NCBI GenBank assembly: GCA_910576815.1
Contig: CAJTKA010000010.1
Coordinates: 1 to 64,000, forward strand
Direction of reading: 5' to 3'
Source: an uncultured Lachnospiraceae bacterium
Lineage (GTDB): Bacteria > Bacillota > Clostridia > Lachnospirales > Lachnospiraceae
DNA: 64,000 nt
Shown here: piece after piece, positions 40,821-49,710 of the stretch
How positions within the stretch are numbered: position 1 is the first letter of the stretch
How the letters are laid out: each line of letters begins with the position of its first letter
Made by a program: the position numbers and the translations under genes
Notes under the pieces: generated by a model
Seen by the model: only the letters and a program-made list of their open reading frames with translations
Database searches by the model: none
Told to the model about the DNA's origin: nothing

Positions 40821-41228
40821 TCAGCCGTGTGCCGCTTGTCCTGCGGCAGCGTTTAAGCAGTCCGCGCAGACACCGTGAAAACAGGCGTCCAGATTTTCGA
40901 TCTCGCCGTTAAAAACCTGTCTCGCCCGGTTGATCATATCCTCCAGGCAGTTCAGAGAAAGGTCTGTCACGCAGCCGCAGCGGGTACAGACAAAATGACT
41001 GTGGAGAGAGGTTTCTGCATCGAAATGATCCACGCCGTCCCCCACATGGAGCCGCAGAATCTCGCCTCTGTCCGCCAGCAGCGTCAAATTGCGATAGACG
41101 GTGCCCAAGCTGATATGCGGATCTTCCTGCCTGACGTTTTGGTAGACCACATCGGCTGTGGGATGATCCTTGCGCGTCATTAGAAAATTATGAATGACCT
41201 GCCGCTGTCGGCTGTATTTCACTGCCAT
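40821..41228 (-). CDS. perR: Fur-family peroxide regulator (PerR-like)
   Basis: A 135-residue Fur-family repressor. Winged helix: SRQRQVIHNFLM, PTADVVYQNVRQEDPHISLGTVYRNLTLLADRGEI; regulatory metal site HFDAETSLHSHFVCTRCGCVTDL; structural zinc pairs CxxC as CTRC and CADC. PerR and not Fur is favoured by the adjacent rubrerythrin/rubredoxin genes and by DxxxxxHxH spacing, but Zur cannot be excluded from motifs alone. AAAGGAG precedes ATG 41228. Its own promoter carries a Per-box-like palindrome. Confidence 0.85.
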   Translation of the reverse strand: MAVKYSRQRQVIHNFLMTRKDHPTADVVYQNVRQEDPHISLGTVYRNLTLLADRGEILRLHVGDGVDHFDAETSLHSHFVCTRCGCVTDLSLNCLEDMINRARQVFNGEIENLDACFHGVCADCLNAAAGQAAHG

Positions 41229-41299
41229 GGCAACTCCTTTTGCTTCGCGTTATGTATGCAATCCGCGTCATCTTCTGAAATAGCTTGAATCAACATATT

Positions 41300-41353
41300 A
41301 GGAATTATTCCTGTTTTATGAATCAATTATAGCAAATAAAATATTCCTGTCAA
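41300..41353 (-). promoter_or_regulatory. perR promoter with Per-box-like operator
   Basis: On the minus strand TTGACA (41353-41348), a 16-base spacer and TATAAT (41331-41326). The 13-base palindrome AGGAAT-T-ATTCCT (41300-41312) lies just after the expected start point, and a half copy ATTCCTG lies at 41344-41350 overlapping the -35. The 6-1-6 layout resembles Fur-family boxes. Confidence 0.7.
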
Positions 41354-41427
41354 TCCAAAATATGGAAATTTATAAATTTTTTATAAGATTATCGGAGTAG
41401 TTTTATTTTCAGGAAGTCGGAATGTGT

Positions 41428-41433
41428 TATACT
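41428..41433 (+). promoter_or_regulatory. Possible -10 of the sensor kinase operon
   Basis: TATACT preceded by TGT, an extended -10, 33 bases before the GTG start. The -35 is poor. Confidence 0.4.
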
Positions 41434-41465
41434 CTATTTAGATTGGGCAGGAAGGAGGTTTTTTT

Positions 41466-42923
41466 GTGAAATTCAGGACAAGGCTAATGATTACGTCTCT
41501 GGCGATCATATTGATGCCGCTTCTGCTCACCAGCATTGCACTTCTCGTGGTTGGGAGCCAGATTGAGGATGCAGAGACGCAGTTTGGATTTCCGAATAAT
41601 TCCTCCTTTATCTATACAATCGAAAACTACAGCCGCATTACGGAAGAAGTTTTGGAAAAGGTGAGGCAGCAGATCGCTGAGGATTCTTCCCGCATGGAGG
41701 ATAAAGCGTATCTGGATGAGATTTCCGAGAGTTTGGCAGACAAGTCTTCCTACATTATTGTCAGAAAGAATGGAAGTCTTTACTACACGGGGAATCACAC
41801 GGCGGCGAAAAAAATTTTTTCCGCGCTTCCCGATTATGGCAGCGAGATTGACAGCCCCGAGGCGGGTTATTATTACAATGATATCAAGAAATTGGTCAAA
41901 GAGGTGGATTTTCGCTTTACGGACGGCAGCGAAGGCAGTTTTTTCATCGTTACCAGAGTCAGCTCCCTGCTCTCGCAAAGAACCCTTTACCATATGGCGC
42001 TTGCCTTTATTCTGGTGTTGATCCTGACAAGCGTTCTTTTGACCCAGTGGCTGCAGCACGGCATTTTCACGCCGATCAATCAGATGAATAAGGCGATGCA
42101 GCAGATTGCGGAAGGCAATCTGGAATATATGCTGACCACGGAGGAAAAGGGAGAGGTTGGCGAGCTTTACCGCAATTACGAGGACATGCGGCTTCGCTTA
42201 AAGGAATCTTTAGATGAAAAGTTTGAACATGAGGCCAAAAACAGGGAATTGATCAGCAATATCTCCCATGACCTAAAGACACCTATTACGGCGGTAAAAG
42301 GATATGTGGAGGGCATCATGGACGGGGTGGCGGATACACCCGAAAAGATGGATAAATATATTAAAACCATCTATAATAAGGCAAATGACATGGACCGCCT
42401 GATCAATGAACTCACGATGTATTCCGGTATCGATAATAACCGTATTCCCTACAATTTTCGCCGTATCAACGTCGCGGAGTACTTTGGAGACTGTGTGGAG
42501 GAGGTGGGGCTGGATCTGGAATCAAAGAATATCCAGCTTAACTATGAGGATTTGGTGGACCCTTCCGTCCAGATCATTGCGGATCCCGAGCAGTTAAAGC
42601 GGGTGATCAATAATATCATTGGCAACAGTGTAAAATACATTGATAAGGAAAAGGGTGTGATCGATATCCGTATTTTGGATGAGGTCGATTCCATCCGCGT
42701 GGAGATCGAGGATAACGGCAAGGGGATAGCGGCTAAGGATCTGCCGAATATTTTCGAACGGTTTTACAGGACGGACGCTTCCCGCAATTCCGCGCAGGGC
42801 GGCAGCGGTATCGGGTTGTCCATCGTAAAGAAGATCATAGAGGATCACGGCGGTTATATTTGGGCAACCAGCAAGGAACACGAAGGCACCTGTTTGCATT
42901 TTGTGGTGAGAAAGTATAACTAA
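41466..42923 (+). CDS. Sensor histidine kinase
   Basis: A 485-residue membrane kinase. Two helices (residues ~8-30 and ~175-198) enclose an extracellular sensor of ~140 residues; HAMP (TPINQMNKAMQQIAEGNLEYML), HisKA with phospho-His in NISHDLKTPITAVKGY (near residue 272) and HATPase_c (IIGNSVKYI, EDNGKGIAAKDLPNIFERFYRTD, GGSGIGLSIVKKII) follow. GTG 41466 has AAGGAGG upstream. The cognate OmpR-type regulator follows. The signal is unknown. Confidence 0.94.
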   Translation: MKFRTRLMITSLAIILMPLLLTSIALLVVGSQIEDAETQFGFPNNSSFIYTIENYSRITEEVLEKVRQQIAEDSSRMEDKAYLDEISESLADKSSYIIVRKNGSLYYTGNHTAAKKIFSALPDYGSEIDSPEAGYYYNDIKKLVKEVDFRFTDGSEGSFFIVTRVSSLLSQRTLYHMALAFILVLILTSVLLTQWLQHGIFTPINQMNKAMQQIAEGNLEYMLTTEEKGEVGELYRNYEDMRLRLKESLDEKFEHEAKNRELISNISHDLKTPITAVKGYVEGIMDGVADTPEKMDKYIKTIYNKANDMDRLINELTMYSGIDNNRIPYNFRRINVAEYFGDCVEEVGLDLESKNIQLNYEDLVDPSVQIIADPEQLKRVINNIIGNSVKYIDKEKGVIDIRILDEVDSIRVEIEDNGKGIAAKDLPNIFERFYRTDASRNSAQGGSGIGLSIVKKIIEDHGGYIWATSKEHEGTCLHFVVRKYN

Positions 42924-42998
42924 ACGAGCAAATGGCCGACGAAAGCGATGTGGAGTGCGGAGCACAAATTTGCGAGTCTGCAGAAAGGAAGTAAGCGT

Positions 42999-43688
42999 AT
43001 GAGTAAAATTTTGATCGTGGAAGATGAAGAGGCAATCGCCGACCTGGAAAAGGACTATCTGGAGCTGAGCGACTTTGAGGTGACGATCGAGAATACCGGA
43101 GACAAGGGGTTAGAGACGGCCCTGGCAGGTAATTTTGATTTGGTCATCCTCGACCTGATGCTGCCGGGCGTAGACGGGTTTGAGGTCTGCAAGCGCATCA
43201 GGGAGGAGAAAAACATCCCTATCATCATGGTGTCCGCTAAGAAAGATGATATTGATAAAATCAGGGGCCTCGGACTCGGGGCAGATGATTACATGACGAA
43301 GCCATTCAGCCCCTCCGAGCTGGTGGCGAGAGTGAAAGCGCATATGGCGCGCTACGACAGGCTGGTGGGCAGCAACCAGAAGGTGAATGATATTATTGAG
43401 ATCAGAGGCCTTAAAATCGACAAGACGGCCAGACGCGTCTACGTGGACGGAGAGGAGCGGATCTTTACCACGAAAGAATTTGATCTGCTGGCCTTTTTGG
43501 CGGAAAATCCGAATCATGTTTACTCGAAGGAAGAACTGTTCCGCGAGATTTGGGATATGGACTCCATTGGTGATATCGCTACCGTGACCGTGCATATCAA
43601 AAAAATTCGTGAGAAGATCGAGTATGATACCGCAAAGCCTCAGTATATCGAGACCATCTGGGGGATTGGATACAGATTTAAGATATAA
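42999..43688 (+). CDS. OmpR-family response regulator
   Basis: A 229-residue regulator: receiver domain with phospho-Asp in VILDLMLPG (near residue 50), MVSAKKDD and KPFSPSELVARV, then a winged-helix DNA-binding domain (FDLLAFLAENPNHVYSKEELFREIWD, TVTVHIKKIREKIE, IWGIGYRFKI). ATG 42999 gives the family start (MSKILIVEDEEAIADLE) with AGGAAG before it. It pairs with the kinase 75 bases upstream. Confidence 0.94.
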   Translation: MSKILIVEDEEAIADLEKDYLELSDFEVTIENTGDKGLETALAGNFDLVILDLMLPGVDGFEVCKRIREEKNIPIIMVSAKKDDIDKIRGLGLGADDYMTKPFSPSELVARVKAHMARYDRLVGSNQKVNDIIEIRGLKIDKTARRVYVDGEERIFTTKEFDLLAFLAENPNHVYSKEELFREIWDMDSIGDIATVTVHIKKIREKIEYDTAKPQYIETIWGIGYRFKI

Positions 43689-43728
43689 AATCGAAGATTT
43701 TCCGAATAAGCACTGCGGAGTAAAAGAC

Positions 43729-44604
43729 ATGATGAATCAAAACAGAATCCTCTACGAGGACGATCACATCCTGGTCTGCCATAAGCCTGCCGGGATCGCA
43801 ACCCAGACCGCCCGCATCGGACAGGCGGATATGGTGAGTGAGATGGAAAACTATCTGGCGCGGAGTCTGACGCAGGGCAGCAGGCAGAACGAGACAAAGA
43901 CAAAGCCAGCGCACAAGCGTGGAAACGTAATAAAGCAACCGCAGATTTACGTCGTCCACCGTCTCGATCAGCCCGTTGAAGGGATTTTAGTCTTTGCGAA
44001 ACAGCAGGCGGCCGCCGCGGCGTTGAGTGCGCAGGCAGCAGGGGATGAGATGGAAAAGGAATATCTGGCGCTTGTCTGTGATCTGCGCGGGAAAGGGCCG
44101 ATGCAGGGCAGCGGACAGACAGCGGAACGGATGCAGGCAGGCTGGCGGGAACGAAGCGGCATCCTCACAGACTATCTGCTCAAAGACGGCAAGACAAACA
44201 CTTCCCGCATTGTACCGTTGGAGGTGAAGGGAGCCAAAGAAGCGCGGCTTTCCTATGAAATTCTGCGGGAAGAATGGCCGGAAATGCTGTTATCAGCCAA
44301 AGAAGCAGACGGTGTTTCAGGAAAAGGCAGAGCGGAAGGCGAATTACAATGCGCAGTCGTAAAGATTCGGCTTTACACGGGACGCCATCATCAGATACGC
44401 GTGCAGATGACAAACGCGGGGATGCCCCTGCTGGGAGACCGCAAATATGCTCCCCAAGAGGCGATAGCTTTGTCTGAGCGGCTGGGGATCCGTGATGTGG
44501 CGCTTTGCGCATACAGACTGTCCTTTCTTCACCCGCAGACAAAGGTGAGAATGCAGTTTGAAAGAAAGCCCGAGGGAGCGGCATTTCAGGGAATCATATC
44601 TTAA
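43729..44604 (+). CDS. RluA-family RNA pseudouridine synthase
   Basis: A 291-residue synthase. The family start ILYEDDHILVCHKPAGIATQ is present and the catalytic Asp lies in HRLDQPVEGILVFAK near residue 80, where the usual TSG after HRLD is replaced by PVEG. GRHHQIRVQMTNAGMPLLGDRKY is the C-terminal signature. Two inserted segments (near residues 45-65 and 115-130) make it larger than the core. No S4 domain precedes it. The RNA target is unknown. ATG 43729 follows GGAG. Confidence 0.9.
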   Translation: MMNQNRILYEDDHILVCHKPAGIATQTARIGQADMVSEMENYLARSLTQGSRQNETKTKPAHKRGNVIKQPQIYVVHRLDQPVEGILVFAKQQAAAAALSAQAAGDEMEKEYLALVCDLRGKGPMQGSGQTAERMQAGWRERSGILTDYLLKDGKTNTSRIVPLEVKGAKEARLSYEILREEWPEMLLSAKEADGVSGKGRAEGELQCAVVKIRLYTGRHHQIRVQMTNAGMPLLGDRKYAPQEAIALSERLGIRDVALCAYRLSFLHPQTKVRMQFERKPEGAAFQGIIS

Positions 44605-44624
44605 AAACGATACATACTAAAAGC

Positions 44625-45695
44625 ATGGATGCTTTTTTCAAAAACAAACTCATAAAAGGTTGTGCCGTCACCGCGCTCGTGTGGTTCTTTTTCCGTTATC
44701 TTTTCGGTCTGGCGGCGCCCTTTCTTTTTGCCTTTGTGCTGATTACATTACTTTATCCTACGTTGGAGCGGATGCAGAGGAGGATTCCTGTGCGCAAAAG
44801 ATATCTGGCAGCAGGGGTCATTCTGCCTTTTTTGCTGCTGTTATGTGTGGGGCTATGGGCGGCATTTTCCTTTGGGATCGGGCAGTTACAGGGCTTGCCT
44901 GCATTTTGCAGTCAGGTGGAGCAGCAGGCGGAGGCATTTTTTCATAACTGCTGCTGTCAGCTGGATGGTAAATTTGGTTGGGAAGGAGAACGGATCGAGA
45001 CATACATCATCGAACAGATGAATGTGATCATGGAAAATGTGCAAATTCAGGTGGCGCCGCAGCTTATTTCTTCCTCTTACAGCTGTTTTAAGGGGCTGCT
45101 CTCGACGATCGGGTTTCTGGCAATCACCTGCATTGCGGTCTTTCTGCTGGAAAAAGACTATACGGGGATGGTGGATTGGCTAAAGAACGAGGAGAGCGTC
45201 TCGTTTCTTTGGAAAGCCTTTGAAGGGGTGCTCTCCTACATCACAACGTTTCTTAAAGCACAGGGGGTGATCCTGGTCATCATTGCCACGCTTGCAAGCA
45301 TTACCTTAAGCCTGGCAGGGGTGGAAGGAGGCATTTTCTTTGGTATTTTGGCAGGATTTTTGGATATGCTGCCTTTTATCGGCACGGGGATCGTGTTGGT
45401 GCCGCTTTCGGTCTGGCAGCTTTTAAGCGGTCAGTATGGCAGGATGGCAGTGTGTCTTGCGCTCTATGGAGCCTGCATCCTGGTGCGCGAACTTCTGGAA
45501 CCGCGTTTGATTGGGAAAAAAATGGGGATTTCGCCGATCTATATTCTCTTTGCGGTCTATGCGGGGGTGAAGTTGTTCGGCGTGGGTGGAATCGTGAAAG
45601 GACCGCTTGCGCTGATCGTAGTCTGTGAGATTTTAAAAAAGAAGGGGAAATCGGAGCAAAAAATTGACGAACCCTCAGAATGTGCGGTAAGATAG
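44625..45695 (+). CDS. AI-2E/YtvI-type membrane protein
   Basis: A 356-residue protein with about seven or eight membrane helices, of the UPF0118/AI-2E transporter family. The C-terminal block FGILAGFLDMLPFIGTGIVLVPLSVW, LEPRLIGKKMGISPIYILFAVYAGVKLFGVGGIVKGPLAL is diagnostic. Length and lay-out resemble the sporulation protein YtvI, but members also export signals or ions. The start lacks a good ribosome site; it lies 20 bases after the pseudouridine synthase, so coupled translation is possible. Confidence 0.85.
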   Translation: MDAFFKNKLIKGCAVTALVWFFFRYLFGLAAPFLFAFVLITLLYPTLERMQRRIPVRKRYLAAGVILPFLLLLCVGLWAAFSFGIGQLQGLPAFCSQVEQQAEAFFHNCCCQLDGKFGWEGERIETYIIEQMNVIMENVQIQVAPQLISSSYSCFKGLLSTIGFLAITCIAVFLLEKDYTGMVDWLKNEESVSFLWKAFEGVLSYITTFLKAQGVILVIIATLASITLSLAGVEGGIFFGILAGFLDMLPFIGTGIVLVPLSVWQLLSGQYGRMAVCLALYGACILVRELLEPRLIGKKMGISPIYILFAVYAGVKLFGVGGIVKGPLALIVVCEILKKKGKSEQKIDEPSECAVR

Positions 45696-45733
45696 AAGCC
45701 GTAGGGAAAACGACTGCGAAAGGAATGCAGCAT

Positions 45734-47329
45734 ATGAGCAATAAAATAAAAAAGGCGAAAGCCCCTTCCACGATTTCAGAGTGGGTGATCGTTGCGCCGG
45801 CGATGGAATATGTGCTGGCGGCCACGATGATCGCCATGTGCCTTGCCGTCGCCTTTTATGCAAAGGATGGTTATCATCAGATCGGGAATGCGAAATTTGA
45901 GGCGTATAAGGCAGTCATAGTCATCGGCTTTGCTCTGTTTTTGATGATGGGGATCTGCTGCTTTATCAATTTCTTATATGCAAAAAAACCTTGGCGGCTG
46001 TCTGTCACGGACGGGTTTGTATTGGCGTATCTGCTGTTTTCTACGATATCGGTGGTTTCAGGAGGATTTTACGAGGACGCTCTATGGGGGAGCTTTGGCT
46101 GGAACATGGGTTGGATGTCACAGTTTAGTTTTGTGCTCATCTATTTTGCCATGTCCCGTTTTGGACGATATAGCCGAGTGATTGCGGGTGTTTATTGCGG
46201 TTCTGCTTTTGTGGTGTTTCTGATTGGGATCCTGCATCGCATGATGATTGATCCGATCGGATTTTATGAGGGGCTTCAGGGCAGCCAGATGGCGCAGTTT
46301 CTCTCCACGATGGGACAGGCGAGCTGGTATGGAAGTTATCTGGCGGTGGCGCTGCCGGTGGGGATGGCGGCGTTTCTTTTTGCGGAAAAGAAGCTGTGGC
46401 GCATCTTGGGCGGCATTTATATGGCGATAGGGTTTGCTTCTCTGGTGACGCAGAACAGTGACAGCGCCTACTTTGCGTTTGTGGCGTTTATGCTGATTTT
46501 TTTTCTGCTCTGTCTGGAGAGCCGTGAGTTTGTGAGTCGCTTTGCGGAAGCCTGCACCCTCTTTTTTGCGGCGGGAAAGGTGATGTATTTTTTAATGCGC
46601 ATCCATCCCAATCCCGACCTGGAATATGACTTTGTCACGAGGATCATGCTGGAAGGAAGGAGCACCTGGGCACTTCTGGGGCTTTGCATTGTTTGGGATA
46701 TTTTCCTGTATCTAAGGAGGAACCGACCTTATTCGGCTGTGCGTCTGCGCTGGGTGAAGTATGCGGCGGTGAGCTTGGCAGCGGCAGGCGTGTTTGGCAT
46801 GGCAGGGCTGATCGTTCTGCAGACAAAGGGTATGCTTTCGGGAAAACTCGGTGAAGCGCTTGGTACGGTGTCCTATTTTAACTGGAACGATGCCTGGGGC
46901 AACGGCAGGGGAAGGATTTGGAGCTTTGCCGTGAGGGTTTTTGCGGGCGAGAGCCTGTTACATAAGCTGTTTGGTGTGGGTCCCGATTGTTTTGGCAGCT
47001 ATGCGATGGCAGTGCACGGGGAGGATGTCAGGCTGCTGTGGGGGGATAAGGTGCTCACCAACGCGCATAACGAGTGGATGACTGCTTTAGTCAATGTAGG
47101 AATTTTGGGGGCAGTCTCTTATTTGGGCATTTTTGTCACGGCGATCCGAAATTTTTTGAAAGCGTGGCGGCAGGATAGTCTGCTTGCGGCAGCGGCAGCA
47201 TCGGCGGTATCCTATATGGCATACAATTTTTTCTGTTATCAGCAGGTCTGCTGCACACCGTTTGTGTTTTTACTGCTGGGGATGGGAGAATATATGAGAA
47301 CAAAGAATGAAGCGCGGAGGAAAGGATGA
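45734..47329 (+). CDS. O-antigen ligase/polymerase-like membrane protein
   Basis: A 531-residue protein with about 12 membrane helices. The Wzy/WaaL-like signature is in the second half: NGRGRIWSFAVRVFAGE, LFGVGPDCFGSY and TNAHNEWMTALVNVGILG, which holds the outer-loop Arg and His of this family. It probably joins or polymerises undecaprenyl-linked glycans outside the membrane. ATG 45734 follows AGGAATG. Its stop overlaps the next start (ATGA), so it is coupled with the GT-C-like gene. Confidence 0.82.
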   Translation: MSNKIKKAKAPSTISEWVIVAPAMEYVLAATMIAMCLAVAFYAKDGYHQIGNAKFEAYKAVIVIGFALFLMMGICCFINFLYAKKPWRLSVTDGFVLAYLLFSTISVVSGGFYEDALWGSFGWNMGWMSQFSFVLIYFAMSRFGRYSRVIAGVYCGSAFVVFLIGILHRMMIDPIGFYEGLQGSQMAQFLSTMGQASWYGSYLAVALPVGMAAFLFAEKKLWRILGGIYMAIGFASLVTQNSDSAYFAFVAFMLIFFLLCLESREFVSRFAEACTLFFAAGKVMYFLMRIHPNPDLEYDFVTRIMLEGRSTWALLGLCIVWDIFLYLRRNRPYSAVRLRWVKYAAVSLAAAGVFGMAGLIVLQTKGMLSGKLGEALGTVSYFNWNDAWGNGRGRIWSFAVRVFAGESLLHKLFGVGPDCFGSYAMAVHGEDVRLLWGDKVLTNAHNEWMTALVNVGILGAVSYLGIFVTAIRNFLKAWRQDSLLAAAAASAVSYMAYNFFCYQQVCCTPFVFLLLGMGEYMRTKNEARRKG

Positions 47330-49710
47330 AAAGCAGCCATACTTTTTTATCTGAATTGATTGCAGACATGAAGAAGATATCTGCATGGAAACGCATTTTG
47401 GCAGTGGAAGCGGCGCTTCTTATCTTATGCGTTATTCCCTATTTTTTCCCGCTTCATCAGTATGCGTTTACGGGGCAGGATCTGACGGGAGATTTTTGCA
47501 GTTATCTGGAATATGGCGAAGGTCACGGGTTGGGATGCTATCTGGATCAGTCATTGATCACAGATGAATCGATAGATCCGACCTGCCTTTATATAACGAC
47601 CCCTTATGTGGATCTGCCGAGGGGAAGCTATGACGTGACCATTGTTTATTCTACGGACGGATCCGAGAACCGATATTCTGCCAATGAAAAGTATTCGACC
47701 TATTCGGTGGTGGCGGGAAGGCAGGGCAACAGGCTGCCGCAGAAGAAACAGGAAACGGGGTACTCCTTCTTTTCTCCTACAACCGTAAAAGAATATCAGG
47801 TACACGCTAACTACAGCGGAGAAGGGTATCTGTTTCTGGAAAGTGTCACCATTGAAGAAACAAATGCCTGGAAGAATATCCTGCTTTTTGATATGATCAT
47901 ATTTTTCTTGTTGGCTGACGGGATCATGCTGGGGTATCAGAGGACGCCGAAGGAGCGGAAACGGGAGGCGCGGTTGATCACGATGGCGCTGATATGCCTG
48001 GTGGTGTGTTCCTGTACGCCGCTGTTTAGCTTTTTTTTGATGGCAGGGGATGATCTGCCCTTTCATCTCAATCGGATCGAAGCGATCAAGACCTCTCTGC
48101 TGGCAGGGCAGTTTCCCAACAGGGTATCACCTTATTGGAATAACGGTTATGGTTACGCTTCTGCAGTTCTTTACGGGGAAGCATTGTTGTATTTGCCTGC
48201 GCTGCTGCGGATTATCGGATTTACAGTGCAGGGTGCTTACAAAGTTTATGTAGCCGCGATCAATCTGGCAACGGCGCTTGCGGCCTATGGTAGTTTTGAG
48301 AAGATTTTAAAGAATAAAAAGGCGGCGTTGTTGGGCAGTATTGCCTATGTACTGGCTCCGTACCGCCTTGTCTGCATCTATATGCGTGGAGCAGTGGGGG
48401 AATATACGGCGATGCTCTTTATTCCTTTGATCTTTTATGGATTATGCCAGATTTACAGAGACACTGGGGATGAGAAATCAAAAGGCGGCTGGTTTTGGCT
48501 GTTGATTGGCTACACCGGGTTGATCCAGTGCCATGTTATAAGCTGTGTGGTCGTAACGTTGTTTGTGGGACTTTTTTGCGTGATCTTGCTAAAGAGAACG
48601 CTGTGCGTCAGACGGCTTCTGCAGTTGGTGAAGGCAGCCGTGGGAACGATTTTGATCAATTTCTGGTTTTTACTTCCTTTTGCGGATTATTATCGGCACG
48701 GTTATGCAAGCTCCCCCTGGCATAGCATAACATTGGGAAGAATGGGATCGCACGGCGCCTTTATCAGTCAAATGCTTTCCCTGTTTCAGGATGGATACGG
48801 ACCGTCTTATACGGTGATGGAAGGAAGCGGCGTTCCCGCGGAGAGAAATTATGCGCTGGGGTGTTTCCTGATCATTCTCTTTCTTTATGTGGGGCTGCGT
48901 CTGTATCGGGGCAGGGAAAAGACGGCGCTGATCCGTTTGGGTGACGGTAGTCTGGCGTTTGGCCTGCTTGCCGCGTTTATGAGCACACTGTGGTTTCCCT
49001 GGGACGGCATCCAGCAGATGAACGGTTTATTTCGCATGATTACGGGTAATCTGCAGTTTCCCTGGCGGTTTCTGGGGATCGCAGGCTTTTTTCTGGCAGT
49101 GTTGACGGCGTGTTTTACGGTCCTGCTCGACCGGACGGTGAGCCGACAGATATCTTACGGCGCATTGTTTTTGCTCGGGCTGGCATTCTGGCTGTCGGCG
49201 GATTATTGTATGTACACCTACACCAAAACGGTGGAACCGCTGCGTTATGTGGGAGAGGAGAGTCTGGATTCGTGCAATATGGTAATGGGTGAATACATTC
49301 CGCAAGGTACGCCGATGGATTTTGCCGAAGATTGGGAGCCTATCGCAGGAGAAGGGCTGACCATCATACAGGAAGAACGACAGGGCGGGACACATCTTGT
49401 AACCTGCCAAAATGCCATGGATGCGGAAACCACCCTTGATATCCCGTTTTTGCCTTATCTGGGTTATCGCTGTTATGACGGTAACACAGGCGAGCAATGG
49501 AACATACAGCTTACCGAGCCGGGTAAGGTGAGAGTTTTGGTTCCGCCGGGATATGAGGGTACTTTGCGGGTGCGGTTCGAGGAGCCTTGGTATTGGCGCG
49601 TTTCTGAGGCGGTATCCCTGCTTACGTTTGCGGCGTGGCTGATGTGGCAGATCGGAAAAAATGCAAAAGGGAGGCGGACTGCAAAAAGGGAGGAAAAAGT
49701 GCATGGATAG
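47326..49710 (+). CDS. GT-C-fold membrane protein (PTPS-related/YfhO-like)
   Basis: A 794-residue protein: one N-terminal helix, a ~150-residue extracytoplasmic beta domain (residues ~30-180), then about 12 helices and a C-terminal outer domain. The first outer loop of the polytopic part reads GDDLPFHLNRIEAIKTSLLAGQFPNRVSPYWNNGYGYA, with the acidic residue expected of GT-C glycosyltransferases, and the block LAPYRLVCIYMRGAVGEY is typical of the PTPS-related membrane family. It likely transfers a sugar from a lipid donor. It overlaps both neighbours by a few bases. Confidence 0.78.
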   Translation: MKSSHTFLSELIADMKKISAWKRILAVEAALLILCVIPYFFPLHQYAFTGQDLTGDFCSYLEYGEGHGLGCYLDQSLITDESIDPTCLYITTPYVDLPRGSYDVTIVYSTDGSENRYSANEKYSTYSVVAGRQGNRLPQKKQETGYSFFSPTTVKEYQVHANYSGEGYLFLESVTIEETNAWKNILLFDMIIFFLLADGIMLGYQRTPKERKREARLITMALICLVVCSCTPLFSFFLMAGDDLPFHLNRIEAIKTSLLAGQFPNRVSPYWNNGYGYASAVLYGEALLYLPALLRIIGFTVQGAYKVYVAAINLATALAAYGSFEKILKNKKAALLGSIAYVLAPYRLVCIYMRGAVGEYTAMLFIPLIFYGLCQIYRDTGDEKSKGGWFWLLIGYTGLIQCHVISCVVVTLFVGLFCVILLKRTLCVRRLLQLVKAAVGTILINFWFLLPFADYYRHGYASSPWHSITLGRMGSHGAFISQMLSLFQDGYGPSYTVMEGSGVPAERNYALGCFLIILFLYVGLRLYRGREKTALIRLGDGSLAFGLLAAFMSTLWFPWDGIQQMNGLFRMITGNLQFPWRFLGIAGFFLAVLTACFTVLLDRTVSRQISYGALFLLGLAFWLSADYCMYTYTKTVEPLRYVGEESLDSCNMVMGEYIPQGTPMDFAEDWEPIAGEGLTIIQEERQGGTHLVTCQNAMDAETTLDIPFLPYLGYRCYDGNTGEQWNIQLTEPGKVRVLVPPGYEGTLRVRFEEPWYWRVSEAVSLLTFAAWLMWQIGKNAKGRRTAKREEKVHG

